NCBI GenBank assembly: GCA_022446905.1
Contig: JAKVBT010000006.1
Span: 64,972-128,971 of the forward strand
Reading direction: 5' to 3'
DNA from: Phycisphaerales bacterium
GTDB lineage: Bacteria > Planctomycetota > Phycisphaerae > Phycisphaerales > SM1A02
DNA length: 64,000 nucleotides
Position numbers and translations under genes: made by a program. Below the pieces are notes generated by a model. It did not search any database, was not told the origin of the DNA, and worked only from the letters and a program-made list of their open reading frames with translations. Of the stretch, positions 28,787 to 36,823 are shown piece after piece. How positions within the stretch are numbered: position 1 is the first letter of the stretch; each line of letters starts with the position of its first letter.

Positions 28787-29205
28787 GTTGGCAGGACAAC
28801 TGGCGTCATGCCTTTGCAGTGGAACGGGAAGAGGATCTTGCTCCGACACCGCGACAGATGGAGTTGGTGGACACCCTTTGTCGGGCCGTGGTTCGTCGCA
28901 AGATGATCACTCCAGCGATTCTGACACTGCAGATGTGCAGGCCACTGAACTTCGTGGCTGCCCAAGCCATGCATTTCTTCCGCCCCATTGCCTCGGTGGT
29001 GCTCGATGGTCAGGCCATCAAGGAGTTGGCGACCTTTCTTGAGCAGCGGGGTTCGGTCGAGTACCTTTGCCGCCGTTTGGAGCATTGGGACCGCTTGGGT
29101 CCTGATGCGGAAGATGCCACAGCAACCGTTGTGGATGATCCAGAAGGAGCCTCACAAGCCCCGCCCGGACCCTCGGGCGTTGGCAACGGACCATCCGATG
29201 TCTGA
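28783..29205 (+). CDS. Conserved-looking helical protein of the GlmL cluster
   Basis: A 140-residue protein with a helical middle: MITPAILTLQMCRPLNFVAAQAMHFF followed by a segment ending in LEQRGSVEYLCRRLEHWDRL. From memory, small proteins with a similar 'TPAILxLExxxPLxFxxxQ' core are common in planctomycetes and other groups, but no function is known to me. The C-terminal 40 residues are Pro/Ala rich. GTG start overlaps the upstream small gene, and the stop overlaps the GlmL start by eight bases, which supports membership in the operon. Confidence 0.6.
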   Translation: MSWQDNWRHAFAVEREEDLAPTPRQMELVDTLCRAVVRRKMITPAILTLQMCRPLNFVAAQAMHFFRPIASVVLDGQAIKELATFLEQRGSVEYLCRRLEHWDRLGPDAEDATATVVDDPEGASQAPPGPSGVGNGPSDV

Positions 29206-31033
29206 TACGCCCGCAATCGATCCTGAACAGATCAAGGTCATTCTTGCCACCGACTGTGGCAGTACGACGACCAAGGCCATCCTTATTCAATACGTCGACG
29301 GTGCCTACCGTCAGACGCATCGTGGTGAAGCGCCCACAACGGTGGAGAAGCCATTTGCCGATGTCACGATGGGTGTGGTCAACAGTGTGACTGAAATCGG
29401 CGAACTCGCTGGACGCCGCCTCGTTGGTGATGATGGTCGAATCATCTCACCCGCAACAGAGACTGAAGGGTGCGACATCTATATCTCGACATCGTCGGCT
29501 GGCGGTGGTCTGCAGATGATGGTCGCTGGGGTTATTGCGGAAATGACCGCAGCGAGTGCGAAACGCGCAGCGCTTGGTGCAGGTTCCATCGTGATGGATG
29601 TCATCGCTGCCAATGACGGTCGCCGGCCGCACGACCAGATTCAGCGCATCCGCGATCTGCGTCCGGACATGATTCTCATCTCTGGTGGCACTGATGGTGG
29701 GACAACGGACAAAGTCGTGCAGATTGCCGAACTGGTTGCGCCAGCCAAGCCGCAACCTCGATTTGGTAGTGACTACTCCATGCCGATCATCTATGCGGGC
29801 AATCAGGATGCGCGCGATGCAGTCTCCAATGTGTTTGACGAGGGTGGTTTTGATCTCCAGATCGTTGACAATCTTCGCCCCGTATTGGAGCGAGAGAACC
29901 TCGGGCCAGCCCGAGACAAGATTCATGACATCTTTCTTGAGCACGTGATGGCCCAGGCCCCCGGGTATGACAAGTTGATGGGCTGGACGGGGGCGCCGAT
30001 CATGCCCACCCCTGGCGCTGTGGGCGACATTCTCCAGACGGTGGCTCGCCTGCAAGGCATCAATGTTGTCGGTGTCGATATTGGTGGGGCAACCACTGAT
30101 GTGTTCAGTGTGTTTGATGAGACGTTCAACAGGACTGTCAGTGCCAACCTAGGCATGTCGTACTCCATCTCCAATGTGTGCGCTGAAGCGACCATGCCCA
30201 ATGTGCTGCGTTGGGTCCCGTTCGATATGGACGAACGCGAATTGCGGAACCACGTCAAGAACAAGATGATTCGCCCAACGACCATTCCGCAAACGCGGGA
30301 GGCGCTCATGTTTGAGCAAGCAGTTGCGCGTGAGGCGCTGCGACTGGCTTATAAGCAGCACAAAGAGTTTGCGACCACCCTGAAGGGTGTGCAGCAACAG
30401 CGCACCGTGGGCGACACCTTCAGTCAAGAAACCGGTGGCATGACCATCGTGAACAACATGAAACTCGACCTATTGGTGGCATCAGGCGGCGTGCTCAGTC
30501 ACGCGCCACGCATGCACCAGACGGCGATGATGCTCATTGATGCCTTCGAGCCTGAAGGTGTGACCATGCTCGCCAAGGACTCGATTTTCATGATGCCGCA
30601 CCTTGGTGTGCTTGCCAGTGTTCTCCCGAAGGCGGCCGAGCAGGTCTTTGACCGTGATTGTCTGGTCTATCTTGGGACATGTGTCTGCGCTGCGGGCACG
30701 CCAAAGCCTGGCAAGACATGTTTCAAGTACGAACTATCCGGCAGTGTCAACGAGTCTGGCGAGATCGCCGGTGGGGAACTGAAACTCATTGACATGGGCA
30801 TGGATGATCGGGCGACCATTGCGCTGACACCGGCCCGGGGCATTGATCTGGGTGCTGGCCCAGGCAAGAAGGTTGAACAGGAAGTGCGTGGTGGCACGGT
30901 GGGCCTCATTCTTGATGGGCGTGGCAGGTCTCTGTCGCTGCCTGAAGATCGAGCAACTTGTCAGAAGACCGTACAAGGCTGGCTTGACTCACTGGATGTC
31001 TATGCCCAAGAGAAGGAGGCCGTCGCCGTCTGA
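29198..31033 (+). CDS. GlmL/MutL-family ATPase without a partner mutase
   Basis: A 611-residue member of the ASKHA (actin/Hsp70/hexokinase) superfamily, closest in look to GlmL/MutL, the protein that reactivates coenzyme B12-dependent glutamate mutase. The phosphate-1 loop is ATDCGSTTTKAILIQ near the start, the phosphate-2 loop is VVGVDIGGATTDVFSVFD at about residues 290-308, and the adenosine region lies around residue 430 (LLVASGGVLSHAP). In the textbook setting it sits between glmS and glmE; here no B12-binding or mutase gene occurs, and it is followed by a soluble protein and four membrane proteins in a coupled operon. The upstream open frame to 28988 is a shadow of the preceding gene. 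Family is firm; the real client is unknown. Confidence 0.85.
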   Translation: MSDTPAIDPEQIKVILATDCGSTTTKAILIQYVDGAYRQTHRGEAPTTVEKPFADVTMGVVNSVTEIGELAGRRLVGDDGRIISPATETEGCDIYISTSSAGGGLQMMVAGVIAEMTAASAKRAALGAGSIVMDVIAANDGRRPHDQIQRIRDLRPDMILISGGTDGGTTDKVVQIAELVAPAKPQPRFGSDYSMPIIYAGNQDARDAVSNVFDEGGFDLQIVDNLRPVLERENLGPARDKIHDIFLEHVMAQAPGYDKLMGWTGAPIMPTPGAVGDILQTVARLQGINVVGVDIGGATTDVFSVFDETFNRTVSANLGMSYSISNVCAEATMPNVLRWVPFDMDERELRNHVKNKMIRPTTIPQTREALMFEQAVAREALRLAYKQHKEFATTLKGVQQQRTVGDTFSQETGGMTIVNNMKLDLLVASGGVLSHAPRMHQTAMMLIDAFEPEGVTMLAKDSIFMMPHLGVLASVLPKAAEQVFDRDCLVYLGTCVCAAGTPKPGKTCFKYELSGSVNESGEIAGGELKLIDMGMDDRATIALTPARGIDLGAGPGKKVEQEVRGGTVGLILDGRGRSLSLPEDRATCQKTVQGWLDSLDVYAQEKEAVAV

Positions 31034-31044
31034 GGCGAGGTTGC

Positions 31045-32172
31045 ATGATGGCCAAGGCTTACACACCAGGACTGCTTGTCACTCGTCACAAGACCCATCG
31101 CGTCATGCGACGTCTGCCGATCAGCGGCGATGTGAAGGTGTCTCTCGGTGATGTCGTCACCGCTGACAACATCGTGGCCGAGACAGCGCTGCCAGGCGAT
31201 GTGAACCCAGTCAATCTGTCAAACCAGATGTCCCTTCCGCCCAAAGACGTTGTCGACTGCATGCTGAAAAAGGAAGGCGATCCGATCACAAAGGACGAAC
31301 CCTTGGCGCAGACCAAGGGCCTGTTCGGGATGTTCAAGACCACTGTCAACAGTCGGTATGCAGGCACGGTTGAGACGGTCTCTCCGGTGACCGGGCAAGT
31401 CATCATCCGCGGTGCGCCACTTCCGGTTCAGGTTCGAGCCTACATGGGTGGTACGGTCGTGTCGGTGCGTGAAGGGGAGGGTTGTGAGATTGAAGCCGAG
31501 GTGGCTTATGTTCAAGGTATTTTCGGTGTCGGCGGTGAGACCAATGGCCACATCATGATGGCCTGTGAAGCGCACGATCAGGAAGTGACCGCGGGGCTGA
31601 TCACTGATGACATGCGTGGTGCAGTGGTGATTGGCGGAGCCCGAATGACTGCGGAGTCCATTGAGAAGGCGCGCAATGTGGGTGCTGCGGGCATTATTTC
31701 CGGTGGCATCGATGATCAAGATCTCAAGAACATTCTTGGGTATGACCTCGGCGTGGCAATCACTGGTCGTGAGGAGTTGGGCATTACTGTCATCGTCACC
31801 GAAGGCTTTGGTGAAATCGGCATGGCTGAACGCACGTTTGAGATGCTCCAAAATCATGTTGGTGATCAGGCCTCGGTCAATGGTGCGACACAGATTCGGG
31901 CGGGTGTCATGCGCCCAGAGATCATTATTCCGCTGGCCAGTGCGCCAGCGGATCAAGCCGATCAAGACTTTGAAGAAGGACAATTGGAGATTGGCCGGAC
32001 CCTGCGAGTCATTCGTGACCCGTGGTTTGGCATGATCGGCGAGGTGTCCGGGTTGCCGGCAGAACCCGCCGTTCTTGGTTCAGGATCAAAAGCTCGCGTT
32101 CTGGAGGTGAAGTTCCCCTCCGGAGAGACGGCCATTGTGCCTCGCGCCAACGTGGAACTGATTGAGGAGTGA
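31045..32172 (+). CDS. Soluble barrel-sandwich / KOW-like protein
   Basis: A 375-residue cytosolic protein. The N-terminal half holds repeated beta-hairpin elements typical of barrel-sandwich hybrids (GDVKVSLGDVVTADNIVAE, then TVETVSPVTGQVIIRG and GGTVVSVREGEGCEIE). The middle (about 180-290) looks like an alpha/beta Rossmann-type unit (AVVIGGARMTAESIEKARN, VAITGREELG). The C-terminal about 60 residues read like a KOW element (RVIRDPWFGMIGEVSGLP, then VEFP-type strands and IVPRANVELIE). No catalytic residues are recognised. It follows the ATPase by 11 bases with a GAGG-type ribosome site and overlaps the next gene by four, so it is probably a partner of the ATPase and the membrane proteins. 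Confidence 0.65.
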   Translation: MMAKAYTPGLLVTRHKTHRVMRRLPISGDVKVSLGDVVTADNIVAETALPGDVNPVNLSNQMSLPPKDVVDCMLKKEGDPITKDEPLAQTKGLFGMFKTTVNSRYAGTVETVSPVTGQVIIRGAPLPVQVRAYMGGTVVSVREGEGCEIEAEVAYVQGIFGVGGETNGHIMMACEAHDQEVTAGLITDDMRGAVVIGGARMTAESIEKARNVGAAGIISGGIDDQDLKNILGYDLGVAITGREELGITVIVTEGFGEIGMAERTFEMLQNHVGDQASVNGATQIRAGVMRPEIIIPLASAPADQADQDFEEGQLEIGRTLRVIRDPWFGMIGEVSGLPAEPAVLGSGSKARVLEVKFPSGETAIVPRANVELIEE

Positions 32173-33545
32173 GCGGCATGATCAAGGCCGTAGTCCTCCT
32201 GCTCGCGGCGATCGCTGCGCCGATGTCATCCTTGGCAGCGGTGATAGATCTAGCTCCGCCGACTGATGTCATGGCATCTGATATGCCAAATGACGTCGGT
32301 ACGCAGATGAAGGTGATTTGGGATCTTTCGCCGGACGATGTGACACCGCGGGGTGATGCTCCGCGTCGTGTGACTGGTTACGCCATCTTCCGTAAGGTCG
32401 TGCCAACGCCGTTGGGCTTGGAGAGCACCGCGGAGGCCGCAGCTGATGCCAGTGAAGTTGGCTTCCCCGCCAATTTTGACTTCGAATACGTGCAACCGGT
32501 TGGTTCAGTTGCCTATGGCAACAGCGAATTTGTTGACGAGAATGTCGAGCGGGAGATGACGTACCTCTATGCCGTGATCGCTACAGGGCCGAGGGGCTCG
32601 GTTTCGCCCTTGGCTCAGGCAGAAACGCCGGTCACGGCGCAAATGGAGTATTTCAATGGAGGCAAGTTCTGGTTCCTGATCATTACGCTTGCCATCAGTC
32701 TGGTCATTGTCCTCTTTGTGTTGATTGCGAAGCGAGGCGGGACTGTCAAAGTGCGTCCTATTGCAGGCCTTGAAGCTGTGACGGAAGCAGTTGGCCGCGC
32801 CACTGAAATGGGCAAGCCAGTGTTGTTTGTGCCAGGCATTCTTGACATCAATGACATTCAGACGGTGGCCGGTATCACGGTGCTGAGTAATGTGGCTAAG
32901 ACATCAGCAGAGTACGACGCGCTGCTGAAGGTTCCGACAGCCCGCTCATTGGTGATGACCACTGCACGCGAGACTGTTGAAGCGGCCTATCTTGGGGCAG
33001 GACGCCCGGATGCCTACAACGAAGACAACATCTACTACCTCACTGATGAACAGTTTGGCTATACGGCTGGTGTTCAGGGTGTCATGGTTCGAGAGAAGCC
33101 AGCAGCCTGTTTCTACATGGGCGCCTTCTATGCAGAATCGCTGATTCTTGCAGAGACTGCCAACTCCATTGGTGCTATTCAGATTGCTGGCACGGCCATG
33201 CCTTCGCAGCTTCCGTTCTTTGTCGCAGCGTGTGACTACACGCTTATTGGCGAAGAGTTCTTCGCTGCTTCTGCCTATCTCTCGAATGATCCTGAACAAC
33301 TTGGATCCTTAAAGGGGCAAGACATTGGCAAGGTGATTGCCGGGGCGTTGCTGATCATTGGTTGTCTGACAGCAACCTTGGCGACAGTCACCCCCACGAA
33401 GGTCTTCAAGGTGACAACGCTCTACATCAAGGACAATATTCTTGGAAAAGACGGCATCTCTTTAGATCAGGAGAAAGTCACCAAGATTGATATCGAGTTG
33501 GAAGAATTGACTGCCGACCCGAATCCCCGAGGAGGTGATTCGTGA
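32169..33545 (+). CDS. FN3-like/DUF6754-like membrane protein
   Basis: A 458-residue protein with a signal-like first segment (residues about 5-22), an external domain resembling a fibronectin type III fold (about 28-155; PPTDVMASDMPNDVG opening, YAVIATGPRG strand, SPLAQAETPV end), a membrane segment (about 168-188), a large cytosolic alpha/beta domain (about 195-385; GLEAVTEAVGRATEMGKPVLF, TARETVEAAYLGAGRPD, MGAFYAESLILAETANSIGA) and a second membrane segment (about 390-410). From memory the cytosolic part matches the family labelled DUF6754, of unknown function. The GTG at 32169 overlaps the upstream stop; ATG at 32178 is the alternative. The topology suggests a scaffold joining an external and an internal partner. 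Confidence 0.65.
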   Translation: MSGMIKAVVLLLAAIAAPMSSLAAVIDLAPPTDVMASDMPNDVGTQMKVIWDLSPDDVTPRGDAPRRVTGYAIFRKVVPTPLGLESTAEAAADASEVGFPANFDFEYVQPVGSVAYGNSEFVDENVEREMTYLYAVIATGPRGSVSPLAQAETPVTAQMEYFNGGKFWFLIITLAISLVIVLFVLIAKRGGTVKVRPIAGLEAVTEAVGRATEMGKPVLFVPGILDINDIQTVAGITVLSNVAKTSAEYDALLKVPTARSLVMTTARETVEAAYLGAGRPDAYNEDNIYYLTDEQFGYTAGVQGVMVREKPAACFYMGAFYAESLILAETANSIGAIQIAGTAMPSQLPFFVAACDYTLIGEEFFAASAYLSNDPEQLGSLKGQDIGKVIAGALLIIGCLTATLATVTPTKVFKVTTLYIKDNILGKDGISLDQEKVTKIDIELEELTADPNPRGGDS

Positions 33546-34438
33546 TTGCCAAGAGAACCATCCCGCTCTTTATCGCGGCGATCGTTGGTCTGCTGCTGAT
33601 TGCGACGTACTTCGTTCCCTACACCGAGCAGTGGGGTGCCGATGCGATGGAGATGTTCATCATCCTCGCGGCAGCAGCCATGGCACTTGGTGCGGGCAAT
33701 CTGATTCTGCTCAACATGTCCAAAGTCTCATCGCAACGCCCGGGCTGGGCATATGCGGTTATCACACTGCTGGCTTTCTTTGTCATGTTCATTGTGGGCA
33801 TGTTCAAGATTGGCGCTCTGCCTACAGCAGGGGCACCAGATAACACTTGGACTGCTCCGATCATTCAAGAGGGCGCTCCATTCTGGTGGATGTATCAGTA
33901 TGGCCTAGTGCCGCTGACCGCCACCATGTTCGGCATGCTCGCCTTCTATATTGCGTCGGCGGCTTTTCGGGCGTTTCGAGCAAAGAATCTGGAAGCCACA
34001 TTATTGCTTGGCACCGCTTTCATCGTCTTGCTTGGGCAAGTCTATGCAGGCGTCCTGCTGACGAGTTGGTTGCCGGATTTGGAGAGTTATGTGGCTTCAT
34101 TCCCAGTTGCGGATCAAGACCTGGTCACGGCAGTGGGTATGCAGTTAAGTGCCACGCCTACAATCGATTTGAAAGATGTGACGTTCCGCGGCGTCCCACT
34201 TGCCGCATTGGCAATGGATCAGCAGGCTGTGATTACAACGGCCTACGACCACCTTGGCGGTTGGTGGTATCAACTGCTCAATGGCTTGCGTCTGGAGAAC
34301 CTCACGCAGATGATTCTTGATGTGCCGCAGAAGGCGGGCAATAGGGCAATCATGATTGGTATTGCTCTGGGCATCGTCTCTACTTCGCTCAAGGTCATTC
34401 TTGGTGTAGATCGTTCCTATCTCGGATCGGGAGACTGA
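33542..34438 (+). CDS. Polytopic membrane protein of the GlmL cluster
   Basis: A 298-residue integral membrane protein with about six hydrophobic segments, near residues 7-25, 38-57, 68-90, 112-140, 150-175 and 268-288. A long external loop (about 178-265) separates the last two. No transporter family or conserved charged cluster is recognised. The GTG start overlaps the previous stop (GTGA), and the next gene follows after three bases, so the operon is tightly packed. A channel or a membrane platform for the cytosolic ATPase are possibilities, not findings. Confidence 0.6.
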   Translation: MIAKRTIPLFIAAIVGLLLIATYFVPYTEQWGADAMEMFIILAAAAMALGAGNLILLNMSKVSSQRPGWAYAVITLLAFFVMFIVGMFKIGALPTAGAPDNTWTAPIIQEGAPFWWMYQYGLVPLTATMFGMLAFYIASAAFRAFRAKNLEATLLLGTAFIVLLGQVYAGVLLTSWLPDLESYVASFPVADQDLVTAVGMQLSATPTIDLKDVTFRGVPLAALAMDQQAVITTAYDHLGGWWYQLLNGLRLENLTQMILDVPQKAGNRAIMIGIALGIVSTSLKVILGVDRSYLGSGD

Positions 34439-34441
34439 CTC

Positions 34442-35311
34442 ATGATGAACCTGCTGAGAAATCTCGATCGTCGAATCATCTTTCTTGTCATGGGTTTGGC
34501 TGTGGCAATCCCGATCCTGTTGCGGTTTACGCCTCCAACGGAAGTGACCAATATGGATCGCAGCGTCTTCAATGCCATTGAGGAGTTGCCTGATGGCTCA
34601 CGGATCCTGTTGAGTTTCGACTTTGACCCTGGAAGCCAGGGGGAGTTGTTGCCGATGGCCATGGCATTCACAAGGCACATGGCGGAAAAGCGGCACAAGA
34701 TCTACTTCATGTGCTTGTGGCCGCTCGGGGAACCATTCGTGGAAGACGCCATGGTCATTCTGCGTGAGGAGTACCCAGACTTGAAGTATGGGACTGATTA
34801 TGTCTCGTTTGGGTATAAGCCTGGCAACGAGGCGGTAATCAAGAACATCATCGTGGATTGGAAGCAATTGTTTGTCACGGACTCGCGCCGTGAGGACCTC
34901 AACAATGTGCCAATGACGGCGAACATTAAATCTGCTAAGTCGATGGATTTGATCGTCAATGTGAGCGCAGGTGATCCAGGCACCAAACAGTGGGTGCAGT
35001 ATGCGGCGACGCCCGCAGACATTCCGATGGTTGCCGGCTGTACTGGTGTGCAGGCTCCCTTGCTGTATCCCTACGTCCCATACCCCCTCGAGGGTCTACT
35101 GGCGGCCATTAAGGGCGCAGCAGGCTATGAAAAACTTGTTGTTGATGCGTACCCCAAGTTGAAGGAAGAGCAGTTTGTCAAAGCTCGTTATTCCTCAACT
35201 TCTGCGCTTCAGTACATGGGACCACAACTTGTGGCTCACTTGCTCATGGTGCTGTTGGTCATCATTGGCAACATCATCTTCTTTGTAGATCGGAATCGAG
35301 GTGCGGCATGA
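34442..35311 (+). CDS. Double-anchored protein of the GlmL cluster
   Basis: A 289-residue protein with one membrane segment at each end (about residues 12-30 and 263-282) and a globular alpha/beta domain between. The domain has a strand-rich opening (RILLSFDFDPGSQGELLP), a helix-strand pair (HMAEKRHKIYFMCLWP) and GYKPGNEAVIKNI. It reads like a Rossmann-type unit without a known catalytic motif. With both ends in the membrane and inside-positive residues at the two ends, the domain would sit outside the cytoplasm, but this topology is inferred. It overlaps the next gene by four bases. Confidence 0.6.
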   Translation: MMNLLRNLDRRIIFLVMGLAVAIPILLRFTPPTEVTNMDRSVFNAIEELPDGSRILLSFDFDPGSQGELLPMAMAFTRHMAEKRHKIYFMCLWPLGEPFVEDAMVILREEYPDLKYGTDYVSFGYKPGNEAVIKNIIVDWKQLFVTDSRREDLNNVPMTANIKSAKSMDLIVNVSAGDPGTKQWVQYAATPADIPMVAGCTGVQAPLLYPYVPYPLEGLLAAIKGAAGYEKLVVDAYPKLKEEQFVKARYSSTSALQYMGPQLVAHLLMVLLVIIGNIIFFVDRNRGAA

Positions 35312-36495
35312 GCACTGAGTCAACACCAGTACCTTCTGGCAGTGGCGGTGTGATCGGTTGGACGATCGGTGTGCTCATCATTGTGGTGGGCATGGTCGTC
35401 GCGGGGTTCATGCTCGATGCTGGACAGGTTTATGTTGTTCCAACCCAGAACACATACTCCGAGTTCACCAAGACCACCCCAGTAGACACGTGGCTTCCAG
35501 TTGGCTCAGCGCCAGCACGAAAGTTGCAGTGGAATGGCGCCGAGATTTCTGAGGTCAAGAATCAGAATATGACAAAGGCCGATGCGTTTGCGCTTGGAAT
35601 GTCTGAAGCGAAGTGGCTTCACGCTGAGCAAGAAGGCAAGACGGTTGATGTTGCACATTTAACTGGATCGGAAGTAGTCACCAAATGGTTCCCGAAGGGT
35701 GACCAGGCGGGCACTGGCTGGACCGGGACTGGTCAAACCGTGTCTTGGGAAACCTATACAGCTTTGCCGGCAACGATGGCGGCTGACAAGCGGCCAGAGA
35801 ACGCTCAGTTGTCAATGAGTCGCACATTTGGTATCTGGCTCGCGGCCATCTTCACGCTCTGCATTATGTCGTTCTTGATTGGCGATAACCCGTTCTACAA
35901 AACGGCTGAGGCCGTGGTGGTGGGTGCGTCAGCGGGCTACTACGTGGCTTTGAACTTTTATACCGGCATCGTGGACAAGCTGCTGATTAATGTGTTCCCA
36001 GGCTTAGTGCGGGCATGGACCACACCTGGACTTTCATTCGAGCAGGAGTTTGACTGGATCTATCTCATTCCAGCCATCCTGTCCGTCATGCTGCTGTGCC
36101 GCTTGCTTCCGTCTGGAGGTTGGATCGCCCGCTGGCCGCTGGCCTTCATCATTGGTGCGACTGCTGGGTTCCGACTGACGTCCTATATCGAGTCGGACTT
36201 CTTGGAGCAGATCAAGGCAACAATCACATCACTCTGGGTTGTCAACGCTGGTGACCAGTTCATGTTCTGGCCGTCAGTAGGGGCTGTGGTCATCTTGCTG
36301 GGCGTCTTGTGCTGCCTGGTTTACTTCTTCTTCTCCATGGAACACAAGGGTGTTGTGGGCAAGACGGCACGTATGGGCATCTTCATGCTGATGATTACCT
36401 TCGGTGCGGCATTTGGCTTAACTGTGATGGGGCGGATCACGCTGCTCTCTGACCGGTTCATGTTCTTGTTCAAGGACTGGCTGCACCTGATGTAG
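35308..36495 (+). CDS. Terminal membrane protein of the GlmL cluster
   Basis: A 395-residue membrane protein: one N-terminal hydrophobic segment (about 13-35), an external region of about 130 residues (40-170), then five or six further membrane segments to the C-terminus. Distinct stretches include RTFGIWLAAIFTLCIMSF, GDNPFYKTAEAVVVGASAGYY and WVVNAGDQFMFWPSVG. No family is recognised. Start ATG overlaps the preceding stop (ATGA). It is the last gene of the operon, followed by a weak hairpin and then the promoter of the rpmF operon. Confidence 0.6.
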   Translation: MSTESTPVPSGSGGVIGWTIGVLIIVVGMVVAGFMLDAGQVYVVPTQNTYSEFTKTTPVDTWLPVGSAPARKLQWNGAEISEVKNQNMTKADAFALGMSEAKWLHAEQEGKTVDVAHLTGSEVVTKWFPKGDQAGTGWTGTGQTVSWETYTALPATMAADKRPENAQLSMSRTFGIWLAAIFTLCIMSFLIGDNPFYKTAEAVVVGASAGYYVALNFYTGIVDKLLINVFPGLVRAWTTPGLSFEQEFDWIYLIPAILSVMLLCRLLPSGGWIARWPLAFIIGATAGFRLTSYIESDFLEQIKATITSLWVVNAGDQFMFWPSVGAVVILLGVLCCLVYFFFSMEHKGVVGKTARMGIFMLMITFGAAFGLTVMGRITLLSDRFMFLFKDWLHLM

Positions 36496-36520
36496 TGTTC
36501 TGGGCTCATATGGGTCTGAG

Positions 36521-36540
36521 GGGCCATAAAATGGGCCTTT
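36521..36540 (+). terminator. Weak hairpin after the GlmL cluster
   Basis: GGCCAT, an AAA loop and ATGGGCC form a short stem with one bulge, followed by only three Ts. It lies 26 bases past the last gene and may end the transcript, but it is too weak to be confident; Rho could also act here. Confidence 0.3.
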
Positions 36541-36553
36541 GAGGGCCTTGTGA

Positions 36554-36601
36554 TTGACAAGAAGTGGCTCTAGGGATACCCTGCGCGGCTCGCTGGGTAT
36601 C
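36554..36601 (+). promoter_or_regulatory. Promoter and inverted repeat ahead of rpmF-plsX-fab
   Basis: TTGACA (36554-36559) and TACCCT (36577-36582) are spaced by 17 bases, a good sigma-70 promoter. A perfect seven-base inverted repeat, GATACCC (36575-36581) and GGGTATC (36595-36601), overlaps the -10 box and the expected start of transcription. That position suits a repressor of fatty-acid genes or a leader hairpin. No known regulator can be named. Confidence 0.6.
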
Positions 36602-36632
36602 GTTCCCGGCCCGTTTTCAGGAGTTCCCGATC

Positions 36633-36818
36633 ATGGCCGTTCCAGCCTTTCGGACATCCCCAGCCCGCAAACGCAAGCGGCGCAGCCACCATGCTCTGTC
36701 GAGGACCAACCTCGTTGAGTGCCCCTCGTGTGGTGCTACCAAGCATCCCCATCAAGCTTGCCGTGATTGCGGCTTCGTGCGGCCTGGGCTGACCCTGAAG
36801 ACTTCGGGTACTGTCTGA
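36633..36818 (+). CDS. rpmF: 50S ribosomal protein L32
   Basis: A 61-residue ribosomal protein of the large subunit, often the first gene of fatty-acid operons. It opens MAVPAFRTSPARKRKRRSHH, the classical L32 start, and contains a zinc ribbon with CPSCGATKHPHQACRDCGF (four Cys), so it is the zinc-binding C-plus form. AGGAG lies at a normal distance before the ATG, so the upstream open frame is not used. It is followed six bases later by plsX. Confidence 0.95.
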   Translation: MAVPAFRTSPARKRKRRSHHALSRTNLVECPSCGATKHPHQACRDCGFVRPGLTLKTSGTV

Positions 36819-36823
36819 CTCCG

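Noticed and set aside
36521-36545. Strong terminator after the GlmL cluster
   Set aside because: The stem is short, bulged and followed by only three Ts; kept only as a weak site.
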